The notes below the pieces were generated by a model that did not search any database, was not told the DNA's origin, and saw only the letters and a list, made by a program, of their open reading frames with translations. The position numbers were made by a program, and so were the translations under genes. 64,000 nt of DNA from Lepidostoma basale (lineage: Eukaryota > Arthropoda > Insecta > Trichoptera > Lepidostomatidae), in NCBI GenBank assembly GCA_022606425.2, contig JAHDVF020001507.1, forward strand, positions 124,001 through 188,000, given 5' to 3'. This document shows positions 52,942-62,675 of the stretch, one piece after another (within the stretch, counting starts at the first letter, position 1; every line of letters starts with the position of its first letter).

Positions 52942-53361
52942 CTGTTACAGCTTGGAGAAAGTTATGATCGCCTATATTAAATAATTCTTCTTCTGTTTGA
53001 GAACTTCTTATATTATAACTCCCCTCTGTAATATCTTTCAATTCCTCTGGATTTTGTAGATGCTGGATACTTCAATATTGGTGAACCTAAAATATAATTG
53101 TATTTTAAACATATAATTTTGAAGTCAAATGCATTTCTAATTAGATTAAAATATAATCACAGATTCATAAAAAAATACTTTGCTAGGAATGTAATGGATA
53201 CAACACTTATTTTGAGATTAAGATTACAAACATAATATGAACTGAAAAATATTAGTTTATTAACGCTTACCTTCTTCAAAGTATGCTTGTTTCTTGCATT
53301 TTGTAAATTTCACAACGTTTTGGAAAATTGCACAACATATTATTAACACGACCACAGAGAA
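52942..53361 (-). other. candidate two-exon fragment of a membrane protein
   Basis: Minus strand. Piece 1 (53361-53272, 30 codons): FSVVVLIICCAIFQNVVKF, then TKCKKQAYLKK, i.e. a hydrophobic span followed by a basic stretch, ending at a donor GTAAGC in phase 0. Piece 2 (53062-52942): after an acceptor-like TATCCAG, HLQNPEELKDITEGSYNIR, then SSQTEEELFNIGDHNFLQAV and T, ending CAG with donor GTACAT. The phases agree across a 209 bp intron. Against it: a TGA lies just upstream of piece 1 with no AG between, so piece 1 has no acceptor. No TE family here resembles it. Function unknown. Confidence 0.35.
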
Positions 53362-53589
53362 TCACAAAAAGACTGTTTTCAAAAATATACTCGTAGAATA
53401 CCATAGATAAGTCTGTAAACATATATTATAGTTTTATTTCATGCCAAAAACAAATCTATGCTTTTGCTATGATCGAGTTCAGCTTGTGTGAATTTTCCAA
53501 CGGGTTTTGTGCAAAATCGGTAAGTTTTAGAAACAACATTTTTGCCATAATATTTAGTTGCTATTTAATGATATTATAATTATAATAAT

Positions 53590-53695
53590 TAGGCTAATTT
53601 GTATAGCGCCGTTTTCATGAAGAGGCGCCTTTTGACAATGTTTTAGTCATGAGAGCTGCTTCTGACATTGGCTAATAGATAATCTTTTAATTCTA
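53590..53695 (-). mobile_element. LINE-G-like 3' scrap
   Basis: AGCGCCGTTTTCATGAAGAG then GAGAGCTGCTTCTGACATTG, like the 3' part at 12200 and 45150. Confidence 0.4.
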
Positions 53696-53756
53696 TTTTT
53701 CTTTTTTATACACTTTGTATACATTGATTTAAAAAAAAAAATATTTTTTTTGTGTT

Positions 53757-54414
53757 TTCTGGTTCTGATTTTGAAAATTTGGTTTGGTTCATGTGGTTTT
53801 ACCGTAAATTTGGAGATATTTCGTGTATTAGTGAATTTTTTTGGTGAATTTGATTGTTGCCGCACTTTATAATAGTTAATTGTGACACGTAATACGTTTA
53901 TACTGTTTTGATGTTAATATTATACAAGTTTTTTTCGTTTATATAAAAAATTTTGACAGGTGCAAAAATAAATTTTTCGTTTGTTCCAATGACAATTTGT
54001 ATAATTTCATCAATATTATTTTCAAGTTCTTGCTGGTGTTGGTTTGTTAAGTGCCTAATTAGTGCGAATTTAAAAAAAACGGTGGATACGTGGAACATAA
54101 ATTAAATTGACAATATGTGCACCAACGTAAAAATAACCTTTTGTGTTAAATTATTTTTATTTTGTTAATATTGTTATTTTATTTTATATCCTTTGATTTT
54201 ATATTATTTGTTTTAGATTTATTTAGTTGATGTTGGAAGATTGAAGTGTGCGCGGGAGATGCCTATTGGTGGCAATGAGGTTCGAAACCCATCACACCGC
54301 GTTTCTCGAAAACGAAGGGGCGAAAATAGAAGGATGGAGTGCCGCATCGGTTAAAGTGCCACAGTCCATTCTTTCTGCCTACCCTTTCGGGGAGACGGCG
54401 TGATGGTTAATTAG
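53757..54414 (+). mobile_element. Element D, copy 5
   Basis: TTCTGGTTCTGATTTTGAAA to ACCCTTTCGGGGAGACGGCG and GATGGTTAATTAG. Confidence 0.8.
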
Positions 54415-54419
54415 TATTA

Positions 54420-54570
54420 TTAGTTTAAATTATATAGACATGTTTCGGACAAACAGTCCTTCTTCAGTAAAGATACATATCTATAAAAATATTATAAAAT
54501 TGTTGCTGTTTATATGATCTGACAGATGTTATAAAGATTTATTTTAAATTAAAGATACTCGTTTTTTATG
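54420..54570 (-). repeat. P2 half with hammerhead-like core
   Basis: Minus 54467-54437: CTGAAGA, A, GGAC/GTCC stem, GAAAC, AT, GTC. Very close to 17690-17835, including the downstream TGATCTGACAGATGTTATAA. Confidence 0.7.
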
Positions 54571-54669
54571 TTTTTTGCGATATTATGAAGAGGTGCGTTT
54601 TTAGGTGAGATTTAAAATCAGTCGAACATATTATATTATATGGATATTAAAGTCTCAGGTCAACGATGT

Positions 54670-54920
54670 TATAAAAATAGACGAGCGTGCGTGTCACGGT
54701 GTAAGTATTGTAGAATCGCGAGAGTTTTTTTTTATGAATATAACAGTGTAGCGATCCATCCTCTCTGCATATCCCACCAGAAAACTGCGTTAGTTAATTA
54801 ACATCGATTGCTAGTAAGTCGAAAAATCGACGTGAGTATAAGACTCACTGTATGAATGTGGAGGACGCTAAGGAGGTGTGTCAGGGAAAAATATTCTAGC
54901 AATGTATTCTTCCTGCTGAC
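54670..54920 (+). mobile_element. LINE-A3 and A2 3' scraps
   Basis: 54670-54801: GACGAGCGTGCGTGTCACGG to a TTAGTTAATTAAC tail. 54812-54920: AAAAATCGACGTGAGTATAA to GGAGGTGTGTCAGGG. Two truncated tails in tandem. Confidence 0.55.
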
Positions 54921-54989
54921 AACATTTTAAGTTGCCAAATATGTTCATAACGTCAACCCTAACAAAATTACTTCCAACAATTGTCGACT

Positions 54990-55222
54990 TTCGTGGCAGA
55001 GTGGTAAGAGCTCTCCATACCGAAGGTCCCGGGGTTCGATTCCCGGCGATGGCAGTGTGATTGTCACATTGTCTTTGGTCTGGCGTAGAATTCACGTGAT
55101 AATAAAATGGTGATAGATTAGCTACCTATCACATGTCACGAGAATCACTATGATAGCTATAATAATACCCTTTACATCGATTTGGCTCTTGCTGTCATAA
55201 TGTAAAAGAGCGATTCAACAAA
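54990..55222 (+). mobile_element. SINE-T copy 6
   Basis: TTTCGTGGCAGAGTGGTAAG, box B-like GGTTCGATTCC, body, and the alternative tail TTTACATCGATTTGGCTC with AAGAGCGATTCAAC. Confidence 0.8.
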
Positions 55223-55236
55223 ATAATAATAAGAAT

Positions 55237-55440
55237 AAGTAAGTGCATTGACTGCCCCCCCGAAGGTTCCAGGTTCGATTCACGGCGAGGGCAGTGTGAT
55301 TGTCACACTGTCTTTGGTCTTGTGGATACACATGACAATAAAATGGCGATAGATTAGCTACCTAGCAAAGTCATGAGAATCAATATAATAGCTAAAATAA
55401 AATTTTATAGAGTATTTGGCTTCTTACGACCAGTATACAA
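55237..55440 (+). mobile_element. SINE-T copy 7
   Basis: Box A region deleted; box B-like GGTTCGATTCAC, body GGCAGTGTGATTGTCACAC. Lies 15 bp after copy 6 in the same orientation. Confidence 0.75.
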
Positions 55441-55905
55441 AAAACAATTGCCATCGGATTGATACTCCCGAAAGCCAAGATCATAGACAAGTGAATATTT
55501 AAAAAAAATGCCAGTAAGTACTGTTCTAATATTTGAATTTGTTACATTATTTACAGGACACTCCAGTACCTACCTGTTTCGATTATCTGTAGGACATAAC
55601 ACTTTCACTTTTACTTATGCAGGCGTTTTGGATTCGAGCCAATTTTAAATGCATTTCCACCTATTAATAGCCGCTAGGTGTAACCAATGTGAGGAAGAGC
55701 ATATCTGAAACGCGGTGAAGGTAATTTAGCCATGTCAATTTACATAAACCAGCACGATACATTATACTGAGAAACAGTATTAATTACTCAGTTTGAGTAA
55801 TGTCGGGTTGGCCAATTGGCTTTGTTCCTGATTAGTTCCATCAGAGATTACTGCATGGATTAAGTGATTCAAACATCGTCATTATCGTTTGATAGTATAC
55901 TATAC
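55441..55905. other. no gene seen
   Basis: No recognised element. Confidence 0.4.
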
Positions 55906-56008
55906 CTTATGATGACATTTAGACATTTAATTTCATAGCAGGGCGAAACGTATAACTTCCACATAATATAATGAAACTTCTAGAAAACGTACGTTTTCCT
56001 CAATGTTA
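55906..56008 (+). repeat. P1 half
   Basis: CATAGCAGGGCGAAACGTAT then ACTTCTAGAAAACGTACG. Confidence 0.55.
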
Positions 56009-56029
56009 AAAACTTAACGCCGATTTTTT

Positions 56030-56645
56030 CTGACACATCTTTTGAGTTCCTCTACATTTATACATCGTAACACGCACGCTCGCTCAAATACGCGAACATT
56101 TTTTTTTGCTCGACCCCGTACTGCATTTACATCGTTAACGTATACTTTCATAACCATTATTTCTCCATCCATGCGCTCCATATGTCCGAACCAACGCAGC
56201 GATCCTTTCATATTTTTTTTCATAACACCTTCTTTCGCTCTACATTCCATTATTATATCAGCATTTGAGATTCTGACGTATATCGTTCTAACACACATAC
56301 GTCTTAGGGACCTCATCTCTTCCGCATTTATTCTGCTCTCATCCTTCTTCTGCCAGTTCTATGCTTCGCTTCCATACGACGACCTTCGTGGCCGAGTGGT
56401 AAGTGCATTGACTGCCACCCCGAAGGTTCCGGTTTCGATTCCCGGCGAGGGCAGTGTGATTGGCACACTGTCTTTGGTCTGGTGTAGAATTCAAGTGACA
56501 ATAAAATGGCGATAGATTAGTTACATGTCACGAGAATCTCTATGATAGCTATAAAACCCTTTACATCGATTTGGCTCGTGCTGTCATGGTGTAGGAAGCG
56601 ATTCAATAAAAAAAAAAGTTAGGGTTAGGACCAGGACTATATTAG
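56030..56645 (-). mobile_element. LINE-A2 fragment split by SINE-T
   Basis: ORF 56316-56014: MRSLRRMCVRTIYVRISNAD, then MKGSLRWFGHMERMDGEIMV. It reaches CTATGCTTCGCTTCCATAC, then SINE-T, then GTTAGGGTTAGGACCAGGAC continues the GVLVPTLMY region. Confidence 0.75.
56383..56612 (+). mobile_element. SINE-T copy 8, nested in LINE-A2
   Basis: GACCTTCGTGGCCGAGTGGT, box B-like GGTTTCGATTCC, body and tail GATTTGGCTCGTGCTGTCAT with GCGATTCAATAAAA. The clearest copy, about 230 bp. Confidence 0.85.
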
Positions 56646-56649
56646 TCTA

Positions 56650-57397
56650 ACTAACTAACAAACTAACCATTACGCCATCTCCCCGAAAGGGTAGGCAGAA
56701 AGAATGGACTGTCACACTTTTAGTGATGCGGCACTCCATCCTTTTTTTTTCGCCCCGCGGGAGACGCAGTGTGATGGGTTGCGAACCTCATCGCCACCAA
56801 TAGGCATCTCCCGCGCACAGTTCGATCGTCCAACACCCACAAAATAAATCTAAAACAAATAATAAAAAATACAATGATATAAAATAAAATAACAAAATAA
56901 AAATAATTTAACACAAAATGTTCTTTTTAGATGGTGCACATATTGACTATTAAATTTATGTTCCACGAATCCACCGTTTTTTAATTTAGCACTGTAATAA
57001 CACATAATGTTTTTTTCGATGTTGCACATGTTGACATGGACAATCCGGACTTTTGTGTTTATTTAATTTATGTTACACGTATCCACCGTTTTTTTAAATT
57101 AGCTGTAATTAGGTACTTAACCAGCACGAACTTAAAATAATATTGAATAAATTATTCAAATTGTAATTGGAACAAATGAAAAATTTATTTTCACACCTGT
57201 CAAAATTCTTTATAAAAACGATAAAACTAATATAATTTTAACAGCAAAACAGTACAAACGTATTACGTTTCACAATAAACTATTATAAAGTGCGGCAACA
57301 TTTAAATTGACCAAAACAATTCACTTATACACGAAATATCTCCAAATTTACAGGAGCACCACATGAACCAAACCAAATTTTCAAAATCAGAATTGAA
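56650..57397 (-). mobile_element. Element D, copy 6
   Basis: CTAACTAACAAACTAACC to CCAAATTTTCAAAATCAGAA. Full-length, with a ~60 bp internal repeat around the ATTCCACGAATCCACCG block (56955 and 57070). Confidence 0.8.
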
Positions 57398-57899
57398 TAA
57401 TTTTTCTTTAATAATTTTTTATATTAGTCTGTACTGTTAATTATTCTAATATATCTGTGGTAGCATGCAATTGGGATTTGTTTTTTGTGTTTGTTACTCT
57501 AAATAAATTAGTAAACAAATGCTAGATTTTTTTACGAAACGATATACTATAATATTGTCTATTGACCCAGTTTACTCTTATAAATATACGTTTGTGTATA
57601 AGTTCAGACAAGTTATAAACATTAATATCGTTTTAATGGTACTTACTTCCGTTACTGGCATTAATCCTCTTACTCGGGATAAATTCAATTATAAACGGCA
57701 TAGGCGTAGGTACTATTAGACATATTCTTGAGAGATAGATCTGTTCAGATAGCTATGCCGGATATTAATCAAAATGGCACGATATTTTTTTACATCATAA
57801 AAATGTTTTAAGAAGGAGAGGGCACAACATAGAAAATTGACTTCGGGATGGGATTTAGCAGAATTGTAGTACCCCCCTAGAATATATACTTTTTAAAAA
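57398..57899. other. no gene seen
   Basis: AT-rich; nothing recognised. Confidence 0.4.
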
Positions 57900-58431
57900 G
57901 TTGTTTTTAGATAATTTTTTTATTTTTATTATTTATAATGAACTTTTTACATAGCATTTCCAATGACACACTTCATTTTAAAAATATTTTTCTTCTTCTT
58001 CTTTTTTTTTCTTTTCTTCTTCTTCTTCTTGTTATTCTTTTTCTTCTTCTTCTTCTTCTTCTGATTGTAGATCTTGAAACTGGTCGAAGATACAAACATA
58101 CGTAAATTTTAACTATACTCGTATGTACATTTAACAAATATTTTTTCCCTTTTTTTACTTTCACATTTACAATGAACTTGGAACTTGGAATTAAAAAAAA
58201 CTCACTTTTCATTTTTTAAATGTTTTTCTTCTTTTTATTTTTCTTCTTCTTCTTCTTTTTCTTCCTCTTACTCCTTTTTCTTCTTCTTCTTCTTCTTCTG
58301 ATTGTAGATCTTGGAACTGGTCGAAAACACAAACATTAGTAAATTTTAACTATATATACATTTTAAAATGTTTATTACATTTTTTTTTTCATTATTTACA
58401 GTTTTAAATAACACACTTAATTTTTAACACA
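57900..58431 (-). repeat. mixed LINE-B tail and P5 fragments, duplicated
   Basis: Two similar blocks: TTCTTCTTC run, GATTGTAGATCTTGAAACTGG, TCGAAGATACAAACAT, then TTTACAATGAACTT (P end). They start near 57985 and 58205; a third TTCTTC run starts the LINE-B copy at 58432. Tandem duplication of a LINE-B tail with P5 ends. Confidence 0.55.
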
Positions 58432-59200
58432 TTTTTCTTCTTCTTCTTCTGATTGTAAATCTTGCGATCTGTTTATGCAGGATATATAATTTCTTCCTAT
58501 GATGAAGACGACCAGCCTTCTCTCCACCTCTTTGGTGGTTGTCCTGGTGGTCGACGGCCCTCTGGAGTCTCGTGCATCACGATCTTAGGAATTCTTGCTG
58601 GATCCATTCTCTCAATATTGTCCCTCCAAAATCGTCTTCTCTGTCTACTCCATCTCACTATGTCTTCAATTTTGCAGGATTTGTTCTTTATTGGGTGTCC
58701 TATCTCTAAGGGTTCTCCCCACAATATGTCGCAATGTTCTCATTTCTACCACTCTTAAGAGATGTTTTGGTCTGACAGTGTCTGCTCTTGCTTCAATTCT
58801 GCAAGTCATTGTAGGCCTGATGCATGTTTTATAAATTTTAGCTTTGCTTTCCTCTAGCATATGCTTATTGTCCCAAACAGTGTAAGATAACTGTTGCTTT
58901 ATCAGTCTGTTTTTAACTTTATTATATAGATCGCTACAACTAGATATCTCAACACCCAGATATCTGAACTTCATGACCTGTTCTATGGGTTTATCGTCTA
59001 CAACCAGTTTGCATCTGAGAGGCAGTCTGGATATTGTTAGACATTTTGTTTTGGCGACGGATATCATCATATTATACTTCTCAGACGCAAGATGGAACCT
59101 ATAAAGCATTCGCTATAGATCGTCTTCACTTTCTGCCAGTATCGTTGCATCGTCAGCATAGTATACCACATTGATGAGCCTTTCTCCCATTATTTATTCG
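58432..59200 (-). mobile_element. LINE-B, longest copy
   Basis: Minus frame 59109-58666 (147 codons): KTKCLTISRLPLRCKLVVDD, then KPIEQVMKFRYLGVEISSCS, DNKHMLEESKAKIYKTCIRP, LRVVEMRTLRHIVGRTLRDR. Frame 58724-58497 adds CKIEDIVRWSRQRRRFWRDN, then RIPKIVMHETPEGRRPPGQP. Beyond 59109 the reverse of VVYYADDATILAESEDDL is readable near 59165-59110, so the copy reaches the YADD box. Ends in (GAAGAA)n at 58432. Confidence 0.8.
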
Positions 59201-59499
59201 AGGTTAAGTGATGCAAACTCTTTTATGATCTTGTCCATGATGTCAAAATATTAATTCAACAAACATGTTCCGCCTTTGTAATGAAGTATTATATATAATT
59301 GTAAAGTATAAAGTGTGTGTTAACGTGAATATTATTATTGAAAGGATATTATATCTAATATACCAGGTGTCACTAGGGTCAACTAATGTGTGATTTCAAA
59401 GCGAATATTCTCGTAAATGTGATTAAATCTGCATTTGAAAGTAATTGAGAGCAAGAAGGGTCATGCGAAACCTAAATCATAACTAGGTACATGTAATAA
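59201..59499. other. LINE-B remnant, then no gene seen
   Basis: To ~59245 further LINE-B pol sequence may continue (DKIIKEFAS reading); then AT-rich. Confidence 0.35.
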
Positions 59500-59735
59500 A
59501 TAACAACAACAAGAAACCAAAAGAGAATGGACCGCCGCACTATTCGATCCTGACACACGTCTCTAGCTTCTTCCACATTCATACACGCACGTCGATTCTT
59601 TCGACTTCTAACATGATCTTTAAAATTTGATTAATCTGGTCATGCCAAGTTTTCCTCGGTTTCCCACGACTCTGTACTCCATTCACACCGTTAACGTATA
59701 CTTTCTTAAACATTCTTCCATCATCAATGCAGTGA
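59500..59735 (-). mobile_element. LINE-A2 3' end
   Basis: AACAACAACAAGAAACC tail, then GAGAATGGACCGCCGCACTA to CTTTCTTAAACATTCTTCC. Confidence 0.7.
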
Positions 59736-59824
59736 TCATTTCAAAATTATTGTTTTGAAAATAGGTGCATTAATTATTAATGTTTTTCATTAAATTTCCT
59801 TGTTTCTTCTTTCTTGATATATAG

Positions 59825-60035
59825 GTACCTTACTATGCAAACATTCCAAAACAACAATTAAACAAACTTCAATCTGCTTTCAATGCAACAGCAAGACTAG
59901 TTAGGCATCCCAAAAATGTCCCATATAACACAACATCTCAAAGAACTTCACTGGCTTAAGAGTCCAGAGAGAATCCAGTATAAACTCTGCTGGACGGTCT
60001 TCAAAGCGCTACATGGAATGTTGGTGGAACTAGTT
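59825..60035 (+). mobile_element. CR1/L2-like LINE fragment
   Basis: KLQSAFNATARLVRHPKNVP, then (shifted) HLKELHWLKSPERIQYKLCW and TVFKALHGM. The LQ.A.NAAARLV...LHWLP...RI.YK....FKALHG order is a well-known CR1/L2 pol signature. Confidence 0.7.
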
Positions 60036-60175
60036 AATCTATCTTTTTCTACTCCATCTGATAATATCCTCGGCCTTAACATATCCCTTATTCTGGTATT
60101 TCTCACGCTATCTATTAGTGTCTTGCCTACTATCATATTCAGTGTCTTCATCTCTAAAGTCCTGAACACTTTTTT
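60036..60175 (-). mobile_element. RTE-like LINE scrap
   Basis: Minus: RTLEMKTLNMIVGKTLIDSV, then RNTRIRDML. Joined head-on to the CR1/L2-like piece. Confidence 0.6.
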
Positions 60176-61019
60176 GGTCCAGACTTCTTACTTCACCGCC
60201 CAATACCGGTTATTATTTGATAATAGTTCACTGTAATTAACTAAAAAAAATAACAGCATTTGTTATTCTAGAAACAACCGGATCACAAGAGAGATTGATA
60301 GGATTATTAGGTTAAAAAAAACTCAAAGCAATGTTTACTTACCTATAACATACTGAGTTTAAATGTTAATATTCCAAAATAATAATAATGGTTAAATTTT
60401 GTATAACCTATAAACTTAACCTTTAAATCTTATCCACACGATCTTTACTTCAAATTAAATGCTTCTGAATCATAAACAACAAATATATAATAAAAAGTTT
60501 TATCGTGATATTAAACCGATATTTTATTACAATGTTTAATTAAAAAATTTACCATTTAACATTTTTCAATATGGTGAATGGTGCATTTAAAGTTGTCATC
60601 GTAAACAATAGCCCATCCAAAAAGGGTCCTATCCTGGAAGTAGCTGAGGGGTTTTTTCTGCCCCTGGGGGAGTAGGGGAGCCCTGGGAAGCAAAAAGGGG
60701 ATCATGAGGTGGTAAAATGTATAACCTAATAGAATTTTCAAAATCCGTTATTACACGATGTACATACGTATATAATTTGTTACATAATAAAAGTTATTGA
60801 TAAAATCACCTTAAAAATTAATATCATCTATATTATGATTTTGTGATGTTTCAAATAATCATATACGTACACATGTATTAGTTTTACATTTTCTCGGATA
60901 TAATTCACTAATAATAATTTCCCCTATAATGTATTTTTTCAAATTGCTTTATTTCCAAAATACATTTATGAAATTAAAAAATACTCTCGTAGTTGAATAC
61001 ATTTTTTGATGATTTTTTT
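60176..61019. other. no gene seen
   Basis: AT-rich. A C/G-rich patch at 60600-60705 contains no recognisable frame. Confidence 0.4.
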
Positions 61020-61190
61020 TCTTGTATACAAAAGGTCGTTTGAACCCAATTACTGTATACAATTTATTATAGCAATTATATTGATTCTCATGACATGTGA
61101 TAGGCAGCCAATCTATCGTCATTTATTGTCACGAGAATTCTACACCAGACCAAAGAGACAGTGTGACAATCACACTGCCACACATGAAGT
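61020..61190 (-). mobile_element. SINE-T copy 9 (head missing)
   Basis: Minus: GGCAGTGTGATTGTCACAC, then GGTGTAGAATTCTCGTGAC and TACAGTAATTGGGTTCAAAC. No tRNA head. Confidence 0.7.
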
Positions 61191-61339
61191 TCACATCAAA
61201 TTAATTTTTGATAGTAAACCAGGTTCGTCTTTCTCATTTGGAATATTTATAAAATATTAATTACCCAACAATTCAAGTATTCACGTATCTTATTTATAAC
61301 ACTATAAGTAAGTATATATAAAATAGATTCATTACATTT

Positions 61340-62175
61340 CTCTGTTACCTGGGAAGCATGTTTACAAGAGATGGAAAAATGGAGAAAGATATCGGAAGAC
61401 GGGTTGGAACTGGAAACAAAATAAATGGTGCACTCAAAGTCATAGAAATATATCGACTGAAGCAAAGATGGCAGTGCACAATGGAGTTCTAGTGCCAACC
61501 CTTATGTATGGAAGTGAAACTTGGAGTTGGCAGAAGAAGAATGAAAGTAGGATAAATGCCGTAGAAATTAGGTCACTAAGAAGGACGTGCGGAAAAACAA
61601 TTTATGATAGAATATCTAATGATGAAGTAAGAAAGGAATGTAAAGCAGATGAATGCGTGATAAATAAAATCAAGAAAGGGTCACCAATATGGTTTGGACA
61701 TATGGAACGAATGGATGAGGGAAGAATGGTTATAAAGATATATACAAGTAGTGTAAATGGAAAAAGAATTCGAGGTGGGCCACATGGCTTGACCAAATTA
61801 ATCAATTACTGAAAGGCGGTCATGTTCGAAGTAGGAACAATCGACGAGCGTGCATGTCACGATGTGTGAATGTAGAAGAGGCCCGAGAGTCAAGGCCGAA
61901 ACATACTATTAACACGCGACGTGGCGTGTTTACTCCCACCACCGGCAACACGTCGATCTAGCTCGTCTGGATCGGGTGGCGTGTGCGCGCATGGCGTCGC
62001 GTCGGGTGTTCGTAGTGTGATTCTGTCCATAGAAAACAATACAATTTGATTCGACTCAACACGCATCACGTGGCATCGGTTGGCGTGGCGTGTTAATAGT
62101 ATGTTTCTGCCTTTATGTCAGGATAGAACAGTGTGTGGCGATCCATCCTCTCGCCACATCGCGTGATGGTTAGTT
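61340..62175 (+). mobile_element. LINE-A3 3' end split by a GC-rich MITE
   Basis: Frame 61468-61812: MAVHNGVLVPTLMYGSETWS, then NAVEIRSLRRTCGKTIYDRI, KADECVINKIKKGSPIWFGH and YTSSVNGKRIRG. After a shift it runs to GAGGCCCGAGAGT, then the MITE, then ATGTCAGGATAGAACAGTG and the end. Confidence 0.8.
61892..62114. mobile_element. GC-rich TIR element (MITE)
   Basis: ~223 bp; inverted ends AAGGCCGAAACATACTATTA at the left and AAGGCAGAAACATACTATTA on the minus strand at the right, extending through ACACGC. Interior rich in CG (ACGTCGATC, GGCGTCGCGTCGGGTG). No ORF. Lies in the GAGGTATGTCAGG region of LINE-A3, losing a few bases. Confidence 0.75.
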
Positions 62176-62670
62176 TATATTATATATTTCAGGTCATAAA
62201 ATAAAATCTCCCGGAACTCTCGTAAAATAATAATTAAAATAAACTACACAGACTCAAAGTAATGTTGATTTTTAATAAACGCTAGTAAATTTAAACAATG
62301 AAATAAGTAATATTTCCATCAGAGATGTTATCATTAATTTGGATAGCTGAGTTCCCATAATGAAGCGTTTTGTGTGAGATTTCATCTCGCGCTGGTAGTA
62401 CAATGAGAACTAATTTATTTTTATTATTTGTGATGTTTGCTGAGTTGGTTTGACCTATCACGTGCCGGTAAAGATACGAATGGCGGATGATACGATAATC
62501 TATCACCGGCATCGCTTATCTCTCAAACAATTTCTCTTCATTAATTTGTATTTAAAGAACAAAGATGTTTAAAAGAGTCCATGGCTGAATCGTTAGTATT
62601 GAAAGCGTTAGATCGATTATAGTCAAAAAATTTAAACTTTACAGAATAGATACTTATCATTAATCGCAAA
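62176..62670. other. no gene seen
   Basis: No TE recognised; possible unique DNA. Confidence 0.4.
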
Positions 62671-62675
62671 TAGAT

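Noticed and set aside
56383..56470. tRNA gene (box A and box B like promoter)
   Set aside because: The same head occurs in ten copies with a constant non-tRNA body, and no cloverleaf with a proper acceptor stem is seen. It is a SINE head.
56042..56515. 157-codon plus-strand frame
   Set aside because: Antisense of LINE-A2 running into SINE-T.
58432..59109. host gene
   Set aside because: Content is a LINE-B polymerase tail repeated at 1645, 8690, 10366 and 47099.
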